DNA from: Thermosyntropha lipolytica DSM 11003
GTDB lineage: Bacteria > Bacillota > Syntrophomonadia > Syntrophomonadales > Syntrophomonadaceae
Length of the DNA stretch: 53,630 bases
NCBI RefSeq assembly: GCF_900129805.1
Contig: NZ_FQWY01000015.1
Span: forward strand, 1 to 53,630
Reading direction: 5' to 3'
Shown here: positions 26,231 through 34,593 of the stretch, piece after piece
How positions within the stretch are numbered: the stretch's first letter is position 1
How the letters are laid out: each line of letters starts with the position of its first letter
The notes under the pieces: generated by a model
The model's input: only the letters and a program-made list of their open reading frames with translations
Told to the model about the DNA's origin: nothing
Database searches by the model: none
Position numbers and translations under genes: made by a program

Positions 26231-26241
26231 TATGGTATAAT
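26231..26241 (+). promoter_or_regulatory. Likely promoter of the HIT gene (extended -10)
   Basis: TGGTATAAT, with its TATAAT at 26236-26241, lies 48 bases upstream of the HIT gene start. The -35 region is weak. Confidence 0.5.
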
Positions 26242-26289
26242 TTAGAACTTACCAGGTATAAAATATGAGCAGGAGGTGAAAAGAAGGCG

Positions 26290-26634
26290 ATGGCAGACTG
26301 CATATTTTGCAAAATAGTGGCCAAAGAAATGAATTCTAAAATTGTGTATGAAGATGAAAAGATTATGGCCATAGAAGATATTAATCCGGTAGCTCCGGTG
26401 CATATACTTATAATACCGAAAAAGCATATAGCCTCTCTGGATGCGGTAACGGATGAGGATTTGGAACTTATGGGGCATATCCAGCTTACCGCCTCTAAAC
26501 TGGCTAAAAAGTTAGGCCTTAATCAAAATGGCTACCGCCTGGTCAATAACTGCGGAAGCTGGGGTGGGCAGACCGTATTCCACATCCATTACCACCTGTT
26601 AGGAGGAAGAGCTTTTGCCTGGCCGCCGGGCTAA
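26290..26634 (+). CDS. Histidine triad (HIT) nucleotide-binding protein
   Basis: This is a 114-residue HIT hydrolase of the Hint branch, which cleaves phosphoramidate or related bonds on purine nucleotides. It has the zinc-type N-terminus ADCIFCKIV, AIEDINPVAPVHILIIPKKH, and the catalytic triad FHIHYHLLGGR at the C-terminus. It is complete and of usual length. The AGGAGGTGA ribosome site is 10 bases upstream of ATG 26290, slightly far. The physiological substrate is unknown, as for most Hint proteins. Confidence 0.95.
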   Translation: MADCIFCKIVAKEMNSKIVYEDEKIMAIEDINPVAPVHILIIPKKHIASLDAVTDEDLELMGHIQLTASKLAKKLGLNQNGYRLVNNCGSWGGQTVFHIHYHLLGGRAFAWPPG

Positions 26635-26636
26635 TC

Positions 26637-26665
26637 TTGACTATGCTGCTTATGAATAGTAAAAT
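26637..26665 (+). promoter_or_regulatory. Sigma-A promoter of rpsU-yqeY
   Basis: TTGACT (26637-26642), a 17-base spacer and TAAAAT (26660-26665) lie 45 bases upstream of rpsU. Confidence 0.75.
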
Positions 26666-26709
26666 AGAAAAGCATTTATTTACACCTAGTTGATGAGGGG
26701 AGGGATATG

Positions 26710-26886
26710 ATGAGCGAAGTAAGAGTAGGCAAAAACGAGTCTCTGGATAGTGCTCTTAAAAGGTTTAAGCGCAGCTGCCAGAAGGCTGGTGTTATGCAGG
26801 AAATAAGAAAACACGAGCACTATGAGAAACCAAGTGTACGCAGAAAGAAAAAATCAGAAGCTGCCCGCAGGAAGAAAAAATACTAA
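26710..26886 (+). CDS. rpsU: 30S ribosomal protein S21
   Basis: This gene encodes a 58-residue basic protein beginning [19 protein letters not shown] and ending in a run of Arg/Lys (ARRKKKY), a clear S21, which sits near the anti-Shine-Dalgarno end of 16S rRNA. Two ATG codons are adjacent (26707 and 26710); the second gives the common MSEVRVG start and suits the GGGGAGGG site. yqeY follows 12 bases later, the standard rpsU-yqeY pair of Firmicutes. Confidence 0.97.
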   Translation: MSEVRVGKNESLDSALKRFKRSCQKAGVMQEIRKHEHYEKPSVRRKKKSEAARRKKKY

Positions 26887-26898
26887 GGAGGTAATCCT

Positions 26899-27348
26899 TT
26901 GTCTCTCAATGCAAGACTGCTTAATGATATGAAGGAGGCAATGAAACAGAAAGAAGCTGGGAAGATAAGGCTGGCCACTATACGAATGGTGAGGGCTGCG
27001 CAGAAGGAGATGGAAATCGATAAAAAGCGCGAGCTTACTGAGGAAGAACTTATCCAGCTTATAAGGCGGGAAATGAAGAAGCGCCAGGATGTCATTGCCG
27101 ATTATGAAAGGGCTGGTCGCCTGGAAATGGTAGAGCAGTTGAAAGAAGAGATACGCATTTTAGAGGAATATCTCCCCGAGCAGCTAGGTGAAGAAGAACT
27201 CAGGAAAATGGTAGAGGAGGCTATCGCCGAAGCAGGAGCTACGAGCTCTAAAGATATGGGCAAGGTTATGAAGGTTCTGATGCCTAAAATTCAAGGCCGA
27301 GCCGATGGCAGGGTAGTAAATGAAATGGTAAAAGAAATGCTGTCCTAA
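26899..27348 (+). CDS. yqeY: GatB/YqeY domain protein
   Basis: This 149-residue, mostly helical protein is related to the tRNA-binding tail of GatB. Recognisable parts are AMKQKEAGKIRLATIRMVRAAQKEMEID, LEEYLPEQL and SSKDMGKVMKVLMPKIQGRADGRVVNEMVKEML. The biochemical role is unproven; tRNA binding is inferred from the domain. It starts with TTG (26899) after AAGGAGGTAA and ends at a strong terminator. Confidence 0.94.
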   Translation: MSLNARLLNDMKEAMKQKEAGKIRLATIRMVRAAQKEMEIDKKRELTEEELIQLIRREMKKRQDVIADYERAGRLEMVEQLKEEIRILEEYLPEQLGEEELRKMVEEAIAEAGATSSKDMGKVMKVLMPKIQGRADGRVVNEMVKEMLS

Positions 27349-27356
27349 AGCAGTCA

Positions 27357-27394
27357 AAGTCTGGTAAAATCGCCGTCGATTTACCAGACTTTTT
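27357..27394 (+). terminator. Terminator after rpsU-yqeY
   Basis: AAGTCTGGTAAA (27357-27368) and TTTACCAGACTT (27380-27391) pair perfectly, followed by TTT. It is a strong intrinsic terminator 8 bases after the yqeY stop. Confidence 0.9.
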
Positions 27395-27419
27395 AATTGG
27401 CAAAAGGGGGAAGTGCAGG

Positions 27420-27521
27420 ATGAGTTTTATGAATCGGAACCGCAAAAAACTGGTATATATAATCACCGGATTGGTCATCATATCTTTTCTGGCTAGCATA
27501 GTGGCGGTTGCTTTTATCTAA
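27420..27521 (+). CDS. 33-residue single-pass membrane peptide
   Basis: The peptide begins with a basic stretch (MSFMNRNRKK) followed by one hydrophobic helix (about residues 11-32) and ends right after it. The ATG is 9 bases downstream of AAGGGGG, with AGG also adjacent. Size and topology are like the Prli42/DUF4044 small membrane proteins of Firmicutes, which anchor the stressosome in Listeria, but the residue match is not strong enough for a firm name. It lies alone between the yqeY terminator and the chemoreceptor. Confidence 0.55.
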   Translation: MSFMNRNRKKLVYIITGLVIISFLASIVAVAFI

Positions 27522-27556
27522 AAAGTTTTATAGCCATTATAACCCGGTTTAATTAG

Positions 27557-27583
27557 TTTTTTTTTTTTTTTTTTTGGTAAAAT
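27557..27583 (+). promoter_or_regulatory. Promoter region with a run of 19 T before the chemoreceptor
   Basis: Nineteen consecutive T residues (27557-27575) run directly into GGTAAAAT, where TGGTAAAAT makes an extended -10 element (27578-27583). The run fills the spacer and -35 zone, so slipped-strand changes would alter promoter geometry. The exact run length should be read with care because homopolymers are error-prone in sequencing. Confidence 0.45.
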
Positions 27584-27638
27584 GGTAGTAGATTGTGCCT
27601 GTATACAGGTGGAGATTATGTTGAGGGAGGTAGATAGG

Positions 27639-29384
27639 ATGTCAGCAGGTAGTGGAGATGGAAGTATTAAAATAACCAAAAGCCGTAACTTTTTAAAGAA
27701 TATTAAGGTCAGCTCTCTGCTCTTATTTTTACTCCTCCTGACTTCGCTAGCCCTGGCTTATCTTTCCTACTCTGCTCTTAAAGAGATGAAAATCCTAAGT
27801 AATGACATGAACCGGCTTTATGAAAAAAACATGCTGGTATCGCTAAAATTAAAAGAAATGGAAACTGAATTCTACATAATAAGGCTAGATATAACGAAAA
27901 TGATTTACTCCAACTCCTATGACGAGAAGGCAGCTTCCCAGATTGAGGAGAAAAGAGCCTCTCTTAAGGCCATCCTCGATACTTACCGCAGCTATGATTT
28001 ATCTCCGGAAGAAAGAGCTCTATTTGACAAAATCGAGCAGAATTACAATACCTATATGGAACATGCTTCCCGGGTAATGGCCAGCCTCCAACAGGGGGCA
28101 GGAGCAATTGCTGAAGATATAGCGGCATTTAATGCCTATGCGGCTGAAACCCAGAACCATATAAACGCTCTGGTCGAGTTGAATGCCCGGGTTGCCGACC
28201 AAAAAGTCAAAGAGGCCAACCAGCTTTATGCCGGGGCTAAGAATTTATTTACCGGCATAACGGTGCTTTTAATATTAGTTTTAATAGTATTAACCCTTAT
28301 CCTGCGCCGGCTTATGAATGGCTATATGGCACAGATGAATGATGCTTTAGATAAGGTTGCCAACTATGATTTCACGGTAGATTTAGAGGAGGATGGAAAT
28401 AACGAATTTGCCCAGATGAACCGCTTCCTGGCACAGGTCATAAAAAATATGAAACAGGCTTTAGCCGAAGTAAAAGACAATGCCGCCAAAGTAACCGGAC
28501 AGTCCCAGACTTTAGCTGCTGTTTCGGAAGAATTGTCAGCTTCTTCCCAGGAACTTGCCATCACCATGCAGCAGGTGGCGGAAGGGGCAACCAGCCAGGC
28601 GCAGGATCTGGCCGATATTGTAAATTCCCTGAATCAGCTTACTTCCAACATCGAAAATGTATATAAAGAGCTGCAGAATGTAAAAGAAGAAACCGAAGAT
28701 GCGGAAAACAAGGCCAATATAGGCAAACAGGCGATGGATGAACTGGTAAAATCCATTGAAGAAATAAGCAGGGCTTTTGCTTTAGTAGTAAACAAGGTAG
28801 AAACCTTGACCTCATCGGTAAAAGAGATAAGCGGCATAACCGAAATAATATCAGGCATATCCGAGCAGACCAACCTTTTAGCCCTTAATGCGGCCATAGA
28901 AGCAGCCCGGGCCGGGGAACACGGGCGGGGATTTGCCGTAGTAGCCGAAGAAGTGCGCAAATTAGCGGAAGAATCCAAGAACTCTACGGAAAAAATCATC
29001 CACCTGGTAAACTCCATAACCCGGGATACCGATGATGTCATAGCTACTTCCCGCACCGTAGAAGGTTCAGTACAAGAACAGACCGCATCGGTGGAAAAAG
29101 CGGTAAAATCTTTTGCCGATATACTGGAAGCGGTAGAAAACATTGCTCCGCTTATGGAAAAGACCTATCAGGCCATGGATGAGATTGTAAAATCCAAAGA
29201 CGAAGTAATGCAGCGGGTAGAGCAGGTAAGTGCCGTAACCGAAGAAAATTCAGCGGCTACGGAAGAAGTAGCGGCATCTTCGGAAGAGATGAGCGCTTCT
29301 TCCCAGGAACTGACTGCCACGGCACAGGCTTTGGCTGCTATTTCCGAGGATATGCTGCGTACTGTTGAACGGTTTAAAGTTTAA
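27639..29384 (+). CDS. Methyl-accepting chemotaxis protein
   Basis: This is a membrane chemoreceptor of about 581 residues. In order it has a membrane segment (about residues 25-45), an extracytoplasmic four-helix-bundle sensor (about 50-195), a second membrane segment (about 200-220), a HAMP linker, and the cytoplasmic signalling domain with the hairpin tip [38 protein letters not shown]. The C-terminus has no CheR-docking pentapeptide. I chose ATG 27639, preceded by GGGAGG; earlier in-frame starts give a tail without family likeness. No chemotaxis kinase gene is near. The promoter zone carries a T19 run. Confidence 0.94.
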   Translation: MSAGSGDGSIKITKSRNFLKNIKVSSLLLFLLLLTSLALAYLSYSALKEMKILSNDMNRLYEKNMLVSLKLKEMETEFYIIRLDITKMIYSNSYDEKAASQIEEKRASLKAILDTYRSYDLSPEERALFDKIEQNYNTYMEHASRVMASLQQGAGAIAEDIAAFNAYAAETQNHINALVELNARVADQKVKEANQLYAGAKNLFTGITVLLILVLIVLTLILRRLMNGYMAQMNDALDKVANYDFTVDLEEDGNNEFAQMNRFLAQVIKNMKQALAEVKDNAAKVTGQSQTLAAVSEELSASSQELAITMQQVAEGATSQAQDLADIVNSLNQLTSNIENVYKELQNVKEETEDAENKANIGKQAMDELVKSIEEISRAFALVVNKVETLTSSVKEISGITEIISGISEQTNLLALNAAIEAARAGEHGRGFAVVAEEVRKLAEESKNSTEKIIHLVNSITRDTDDVIATSRTVEGSVQEQTASVEKAVKSFADILEAVENIAPLMEKTYQAMDEIVKSKDEVMQRVEQVSAVTEENSAATEEVAASSEEMSASSQELTATAQALAAISEDMLRTVERFKV

Positions 29385-29419
29385 TCACCACTTTGCTGAG
29401 CCAGGGGAGGAGATGAGAG

Positions 29420-30937
29420 ATGGATAAATTCATAGATGCCTATAAAGAGCTTATCGAATATTTCCCCCTCCCTTTTTATGTGCTCCAGGAAGGCAAAATC
29501 GTGCTGAGCAATGATAAAGGGGCTCAGCTTTTCGGCATCCCTAAAGGAAGCATAGAGGGGAAAACGCTGCTTTCTTTTCTGCCTCCCCGGCAGCCGGATG
29601 GAATAGAGTCCGGGATAAAAGTCAGCGAAGCCTTAAGCCGAGCGGAAGAAGAAGGCTTTTTTCGCACCCGCTGGTTTTTACAGGGGGCAGAAAAAGGAGG
29701 CTTTTGGACCGAGGTAGCTATATACCGGCAGGGTGAATTTTTTCTGGCTACCATCATCAATCTTGATGGGCCGGGGAATTTAAAGCCGGCGCTTAATTTT
29801 ACTCCGGTAAGGGACTACCTTACCGGAGTATATGACAAGAGATTTTTCAGGGAGCGCCTGCAAAGCCTGTGCCGAAAGGGGGAAGGGAGAAAATTTGCCC
29901 TGCTTTTTATAGACCTGGACCATTTTAAGGAGATAAATGATGCTCTGGGACATCAGGCAGGAGATGAGCTTTTAAGGGATATAGCCGGCCAAATAGAGCA
30001 AAGCCTGCCGGCAGGAAGTTTGATTGCCCGTTATGGAGGCGATGAGTTTGTAATCCTTATCGAGAATGGGGTGGAAAAGGAAGAAATCTATACTATAGCC
30101 TGCCATATTATCGAAGTTATCAGCAATAAACCTTTTAAAAGAGAAGAGAGAAATTTTTTTGTTTCCGCCAGTATAGGCATAGCTTTTTATCCGGAAGACG
30201 GGGAGGATGCCGACACCCTTATAAAAAGGGCGGATATAGCCATGTATAAGGCTAAAGGGGATACAGGAAAATTGATGCCCCGCATAAGGTTTTTTGCTCC
30301 GGAAATGGAGGAGGAGGTTAAAGAGAGGTTTTTTATATATAACTGTCTGCGCCATGCTCTGGAAAAGGATGAACTAAGCCTTTGCTTTCATCCCATTGTT
30401 GATCTTAAAGAGGGTGGGATAAGGAAGGCGGAAGTGCTTCTGCGCTGGAGAAATGATGTTATGGGAGAAGTATCTCCGGAAAAATTTATACCGCTGGCCG
30501 AAGAGACGGGCTTGATTCACGACATCGGCGATTTTGTGATAAGGGAATCATGCCGGTTTATAAAGGAACTTTGGGAGGCTAAAGGGCAAAAGATTTCTCT
30601 AGCGGTGAATATTTCTTTAAAGCAGCTGGAAAATCCATGGTTTGCCGGCGAAGTAAAGGAGATTTTGGACCTGTTTGGCATTGATGGTGAGCAGCTGGAA
30701 TTTGAAATTACGGAAAGGGTAGCCGGCGGGAATATGGAAATCATAGAGGAAAATTTAAAAGGGATCAAGGCTTTGGGCATAAGTGTGGCCATGGACGATT
30801 TTGGAACTGGCTATTCTTCACTGGATATGCTCCTTAATCTGGAAGTTGATAAGCTGAAAATTGACCGCCGTTTTGTGAAAAACATTTTTAACCCCCGCGA
30901 GAGCATGATTATAAGGGCTATTATTTCCATAGCCTAG
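29420..30937 (+). CDS. PAS-GGDEF-EAL protein, cut short by an in-frame TAG
   Basis: This cyclic-di-GMP enzyme starts with a PAS-like domain (about 10-120), then a GGDEF domain with RYGGDEF at 205-210 and no RxxD inhibition site before it, so it may be an active diguanylate cyclase. Next comes an EAL domain from about 318, with EVLLRW (338-343) in place of EALLRW, VNISLKQL, EITE and DDFGTGYSSL. The frame meets TAG at 30935-30937, after residue 505 (IISIA). The missing 48 residues, including the conserved AEGVE and QGY motifs, continue in the same frame downstream. The truncated protein would lack the phosphodiesterase catalytic end but keep the cyclase. The ATG at 29420 follows GGGGAGGAG, 35 bases after the chemoreceptor gene. 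Confidence 0.88.
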   Translation: MDKFIDAYKELIEYFPLPFYVLQEGKIVLSNDKGAQLFGIPKGSIEGKTLLSFLPPRQPDGIESGIKVSEALSRAEEEGFFRTRWFLQGAEKGGFWTEVAIYRQGEFFLATIINLDGPGNLKPALNFTPVRDYLTGVYDKRFFRERLQSLCRKGEGRKFALLFIDLDHFKEINDALGHQAGDELLRDIAGQIEQSLPAGSLIARYGGDEFVILIENGVEKEEIYTIACHIIEVISNKPFKREERNFFVSASIGIAFYPEDGEDADTLIKRADIAMYKAKGDTGKLMPRIRFFAPEMEEEVKERFFIYNCLRHALEKDELSLCFHPIVDLKEGGIRKAEVLLRWRNDVMGEVSPEKFIPLAEETGLIHDIGDFVIRESCRFIKELWEAKGQKISLAVNISLKQLENPWFAGEVKEILDLFGIDGEQLEFEITERVAGGNMEIIEENLKGIKALGISVAMDDFGTGYSSLDMLLNLEVDKLKIDRRFVKNIFNPRESMIIRAIISIA

Positions 30938-31084
30938 GCGCTGGGAATAGAAGTAGTGGCCGAAGGGGTAGAAGAAGAGGGTCAGGTTAAGGTTTTAAAA
31001 GACTGGGGATGCCATTATGGGCAGGGCTACTTTTGGACCCGCCCCATGCCTGAGCAGGAATTTATAAATTATCTTGTCGAGTAG
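30935..31084 (+). pseudogene. Detached C-terminal end of the EAL domain
   Basis: Immediately after the TAG codon the same frame reads ALGIEVVAEGVEEEGQ, then QGYFWTRPMP, and stops at 31082-31084. These are the canonical last motifs of an EAL domain with nothing missing between. At the TAG position family members often have a Gln, Lys or His codon; CAG to TAG is one change. So the gene is either a recent nonsense mutant, a sequencing error, or decoded by readthrough. Confidence 0.9.
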
Positions 31085-31092
31085 TTTGGCTG

Positions 31093-31122
31093 GGGGACAG
31101 TTTAAATACAACTGTCCCCTTT
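31093..31122 (+). terminator. GGGGACAG palindrome acting as terminator of the GGDEF-EAL gene
   Basis: GGGGACAGTT (31093-31102) and AACTGTCCCC (31110-31119) form a perfect 10-bp stem followed by TTTTA. A related palindrome recurs at 51335-51359, suggesting a dispersed intergenic repeat family that can serve as a terminator. Confidence 0.7.
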
Positions 31123-31222
31123 ATGTTTGCTGGTTTTTATTTTATTTTGTGATGAAAGAAGAACTATAATATTATAAAATGATATAATTGAACCAGAGGG
31201 TAAAAAGGGAGGGGGAAATGGG

Positions 31223-32620
31223 GTGAAACTCAGCAAGCTGCCTCCGGAGTATTTTAAGATAATTGAGACTATTTTTAATGAATTTGACGGAGCTTTGATT
31301 ATTGATGAAAAAGGCATCATAAGGGTGTTTACTGATAATTATGCCCGGGAAACCGGCTTGAAGAAAGAAGAGGTAGTAGGCAAAAGGGTAGATGAGGTGT
31401 TTCCCCATACGCGTATGCTGGAGGTTTTGGAAAAAGGGGTTCCTATAATTGCCGATATATGGGAATATAATGGTAAATCGCAGGTAGTATCCCGCATACC
31501 TATAACCGCTAATGGCCAGATTATAGGGGCAGCAGGTTTTAGCATCTTCAGATATCATGAGGAAGTGTTAAAATTTGCGCACAAAATTGCTGCTGTTTTT
31601 TCGAGTTTGGAAACAGGTAAGAAGGAAAAACCCCCATCAGGTTCTATGGCTAAATACTCACTGGCATCTATTGTAGGGAGAAGTGAGGCTATTTTAGAAG
31701 CCAAGGAAAAGGTGAGAATGGTGGCTTCTTCCAGCATACCGGTATGTATTTATGGGGAAACAGGCACGGGAAAGGAACTTTTTGCCCATGCCCTGCATTT
31801 TGAAAGCAGCCGGCGGGAATATCCCCTGATCAGGGTGAATTGTGCCGCCATACCGGAAGCTCTGCTGGAAAGTGAGCTTTTTGGCTATGAGGAAGGCGCG
31901 TTTACGGGGGCCAGCAAAAAAGGAAAGATAGGCAAATTTGAACTGGCCCACAGGGGGAGTATATTTTTAGATGAGGTGTCAGAGCTTTCACCCCTGTCCC
32001 AGGCCAAACTGCTCAGGGTTTTGCAGGAAAAGGAGTTTGAAAGGGTAGGGGGAGTAGATACAGTTCATGTTGATGTACGGGTTATATCGGCTACCAATGT
32101 TGATTTAAAAAAACTGGTAGAGGAAGGGAAATTCAGGCAAGACCTTTTGTTCCGGCTGGAGGTTTTTCCTATTTATATTCCTCCTTTGCGGGAGCGGCTG
32201 GGAGACATAGAGCTTCTTTGCGAACATTTTATAGATATGTATAACCGTGAAACAGGAAACCAGATAGAAGGAATAGAAGAAGAGGTTTTAAAGCTTTTTT
32301 ACCATTATAGCTGGCCGGGAAATGTAAGAGAATTAGAGGCGGTTGTTAAGAGGGCCTGTGTAAAACGCAAAAATGGACTGATAAAGGTTCAGGATATTGT
32401 CTGGTCCCGGGAAGACAGATCAGACTTGAAGAGAAGGCTTAGAGTGGAAGAGAACCTGAATTTAAAGATGACCAAAAGAGAAGCGGAAAAAGAGGCTATC
32501 CGCAAAGCTTTGGCCTGGGCAGGAGGCAATAAAACCAAAGCTGCTGCCTTGTTAGGACTCAGCCGCAGCACTCTTTATTACAAAATAAATAAATATGGGC
32601 TGGAAGAAAGAATTGATTAA
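31223..32620 (+). CDS. Sigma-54-dependent transcriptional activator with PAS sensor
   Basis: This 465-residue enhancer-binding protein has an N-terminal PAS domain (about residues 12-115), which probably senses a small molecule or redox signal. The AAA+ domain follows, with GETGTGKE (178-185), the sigma-54 contact loop GAFTGA (225-230) and the Walker B stretch SIFLDEV. The C-terminus carries a Fis-type helix-turn-helix (KTKAAALLGLSRSTLYYKINKYG). The start is GTG 31223 behind AGGGAGGGGGAA. It lies 210 bases upstream of a CoA-transferase gene with a consensus sigma-54 promoter, its most likely target. It might also act on the sigma-54 promoter of the purine permease, but nothing ties it there. 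Confidence 0.94.
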   Translation: MKLSKLPPEYFKIIETIFNEFDGALIIDEKGIIRVFTDNYARETGLKKEEVVGKRVDEVFPHTRMLEVLEKGVPIIADIWEYNGKSQVVSRIPITANGQIIGAAGFSIFRYHEEVLKFAHKIAAVFSSLETGKKEKPPSGSMAKYSLASIVGRSEAILEAKEKVRMVASSSIPVCIYGETGTGKELFAHALHFESSRREYPLIRVNCAAIPEALLESELFGYEEGAFTGASKKGKIGKFELAHRGSIFLDEVSELSPLSQAKLLRVLQEKEFERVGGVDTVHVDVRVISATNVDLKKLVEEGKFRQDLLFRLEVFPIYIPPLRERLGDIELLCEHFIDMYNRETGNQIEGIEEEVLKLFYHYSWPGNVRELEAVVKRACVKRKNGLIKVQDIVWSREDRSDLKRRLRVEENLNLKMTKREAEKEAIRKALAWAGGNKTKAAALLGLSRSTLYYKINKYGLEERID

Positions 32621-32631
32621 ACAAGACTAAA

Positions 32632-32729
32632 AATTGTCTGAATATTAATACAAGGTGTATCAATTTCAATATTCAGAAAAATATAATTATACAGCTTGTC
32701 TTATAAAATGTATGAATTTTGAGACAATT
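32632..32729. promoter_or_regulatory. Nested inverted repeats, candidate activator sites for the CoA-transferase promoter
   Basis: TCTGAATATT (32637-32646) and AATATTCAGA (32668-32677) are perfect inverted copies. AATTGTCT (32632-32639) and AGACAATT (32722-32729) are another pair, and a third TTGTCT lies at 32696-32701. They sit about 50-150 bases upstream of the -24/-12 promoter, the usual range for enhancer-binding proteins. Confidence 0.6.
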
Positions 32730-32779
32730 ATTTCTAATTTATATATTTGCTAAAAAAGATTTTTCTTACCTTCACAAGA

Positions 32780-32795
32780 TGGCATAAAATTTGCA
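32780..32795 (+). promoter_or_regulatory. Sigma-54 (-24/-12) promoter of the CoA-transferase gene
   Basis: TGGCATAAAATTTGCA is a full match to TGGCAYRNNNNTTGCW, with GG at 32781-32782 and GC at 32793-32794. Transcription should begin near 32806, 25 bases before the GTG start at 32831, and right downstream of the gene for a sigma-54 activator. Confidence 0.92.
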
Positions 32796-32830
32796 TTCCC
32801 TATGAGGAAAAGGGAAAGGGGGAATGTAAA

Positions 32831-34168
32831 GTGGATAAAATGGAAAAAGAAGTAAAGAGATATACTTCCTGGAGGGATGAGTATAAGAGCAAGCTGACGA
32901 CAGCAGAAGAGGTAGTAAAACTTATAAAAAGCAATGATGTTATTGTCATGCCTGGGGGGCACTGTATTCCGCATGATTTTTCTGTTGCCCTGGGAAAACG
33001 GGCAGAAGAATTGCGCAATGTTACCATATGTCTGGGATTGGCTCTCAAGCTTTATGATTATATGCAGCCGCAATTTAAAGAGAGTTTTCATATTGAAACT
33101 CCTTTTGTGGGTCCGGTAGAAAGGATATGCATGGAGTGGAAGACAGCAGAATATGTACCTTTGCATCTCAATGAGATGGGGCTGTGGATGGATCGGAAAA
33201 AGCCTAATGTGGCTGTTATGGTAGTGACTCCTCCGGATGAAGAAGGATATATGAACCGGTCCTGTTTTGGGGGATTGGTGCCTAAAAGGGCTATAGAGAG
33301 AGCGGAACTGGTTATCGTGGAGGTTAATCCAGGTACTCCCTGGCTTAATGGAGATGACCTTAAGATCCATGTTTCAGAAGTAGATTATATTATTGAGAGC
33401 AATGCAGAATTGACCGAGATAGGGGATATTCCTATTACTGAAGTAGAACGCAGCATAGCCCATTATATTGCCGATATGATTCCTGACGGCTCTACTATTC
33501 AATTAGGCCTGGGCGGATTGGCTAATGCTATTGGTTATTTTTTGAAAGATAAAAAAGACCTGGGAGCTCATACCGAAGTGGTGCAGAACTCTTTCAAGGA
33601 ATTGATGGAAAAAGGGGTGGTAAATGGAGTGCGTAAAAACTTTTATCCCGGCAAGGTTCTAGCCACCTTTTGCGTGGGAGATCGTAAGCTATGGGATTTT
33701 GTTGACCATAATGAAGATATAATTTTTACAGAAGTAGAATATAACAATAATCCCTACATTATTGGACAAAATGACAACTTGATCTCGGTAAATAATGCGT
33801 TGATGATAGATCTAACGGGCCAGGTGGCTTCGGAGTCGATAAGGCATAAACAGTACAGCGGGACGGGAGGACAGGTTAATTTTGTCGTAGGGGCCAAGTA
33901 TTCGAAAGGGGGAAAGAGCATAATTGCCTTGAATTCCACTTTTACGGATAAGGAAGGAAAACTGAAATCGCGCATTGTGCCCTTTTTACCCTCCGGGACT
34001 ATTGTTTCTACTTCCCGCAATGATGTGGAATATGTGGTAACTGAATATGGGGTAGCTCATCTCCGTTATAAAGGAGTTTCGGCACGGGTTAAGGAGCTTA
34101 TAAATATAGCCCATCCTGACTTTAGAGATGAATTGAGATTTCAGGCCAGGCGCTTTGATTGGATATAG
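32831..34168 (+). CDS. Acetyl-CoA hydrolase/CoA-transferase family protein (4-hydroxybutyrate/butyrate CoA-transferase-like)
   Basis: The enzyme moves CoA between acyl-CoA and a free acid such as acetate. The 445-residue protein has the two-domain Cat1/AbfT-like fold: VIMPGGHCIPHDFSVAL near the N-terminus, STIQLGLGGLANAIG in the middle, the conserved Glu in HTEVVQNSF, and GTGGQVNFVVGA with the C-terminal EYGVAHLRYKG. I set the start at GTG 32831, behind AAAGGGGG and downstream of the predicted sigma-54 start site; an open frame reaches back to 32747 but that part would lie upstream of the transcript. It should activate butyrate or a similar acid in the fatty-acid pathway; the exact substrate cannot be read. 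A terminator follows. Confidence 0.92.
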   Translation: MDKMEKEVKRYTSWRDEYKSKLTTAEEVVKLIKSNDVIVMPGGHCIPHDFSVALGKRAEELRNVTICLGLALKLYDYMQPQFKESFHIETPFVGPVERICMEWKTAEYVPLHLNEMGLWMDRKKPNVAVMVVTPPDEEGYMNRSCFGGLVPKRAIERAELVIVEVNPGTPWLNGDDLKIHVSEVDYIIESNAELTEIGDIPITEVERSIAHYIADMIPDGSTIQLGLGGLANAIGYFLKDKKDLGAHTEVVQNSFKELMEKGVVNGVRKNFYPGKVLATFCVGDRKLWDFVDHNEDIIFTEVEYNNNPYIIGQNDNLISVNNALMIDLTGQVASESIRHKQYSGTGGQVNFVVGAKYSKGGKSIIALNSTFTDKEGKLKSRIVPFLPSGTIVSTSRNDVEYVVTEYGVAHLRYKGVSARVKELINIAHPDFRDELRFQARRFDWI

Positions 34169-34192
34169 TTGACGGGCCTTTTTTCTACTCAG

Positions 34193-34227
34193 CCGGGTAA
34201 CAGATAGGCATCTGTTACCCGGTTTTT
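34193..34227 (+). terminator. Terminator after the CoA-transferase
   Basis: CCGGGTAACAGA (34193-34204) and TCTGTTACCCGG (34211-34222) form a perfect 12-bp stem followed by TTTTT. Confidence 0.95.
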
Positions 34228-34303
34228 GTAATTTAGCGGGCTTACTTCGAATATATTTGTTAGGAAAAGTTAGCTATCTGCTCTTAAAACTGGAGGTAAG
34301 AGA

Positions 34304-34582
34304 ATGAGTAAGCGCAAGGAATTAGTTAACAAAATAATGACTGATTTTTTTGCTATACCAAAAGACCTGGTATTAGATCTTCCTAAAATAACTATTGTCG
34401 GGAGAGATGAGCTTTATCTGGAAAATCACCGAGGTATTATCGAATACAGCCCGCATCGTATCAGGATAAATCTTATCCGCGGTTTTTTAGAAATAGAAGG
34501 TAGGGATATGGTCATAAAAGCGCTCCTGGCTGAAGAAATGAGCATAACGGGGGAGATTTACCTGGTGCGATTTATGGATTAA
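34304..34582 (+). CDS. yqfC: Sporulation protein YqfC
   Basis: This 92-residue protein of the YabP/YqfC family has the beta-rich core LPKITIVGRDELYLENHRG and YSPHRIRINLIRGFLEIEG. In Bacillus the gene is expressed in the mother cell and pairs with yqfD. Here yqfD follows after 11 bases. The ATG has GGAGGTAAGAG upstream. Confidence 0.94.
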   Translation: MSKRKELVNKIMTDFFAIPKDLVLDLPKITIVGRDELYLENHRGIIEYSPHRIRINLIRGFLEIEGRDMVIKALLAEEMSITGEIYLVRFMD

Positions 34583-34593
34583 GGGGGGATATT

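Noticed and set aside
30935-30937. TAG decoded as pyrrolysine in the EAL domain
   Set aside because: No pyrrolysine genes are seen in the window and the position is not catalytic; a point mutation is the simpler reading.
32747-32830. N-terminal extension of the CoA-transferase
   Set aside because: It spans the -24/-12 promoter and would lie upstream of the predicted transcript start; the GTG at 32831 has the ribosome site.
34230-34303. Sigma-E promoter in front of yqfC
   Set aside because: Some ATATA-like bases are present but no acceptable CATA-type -10 at the right distance.
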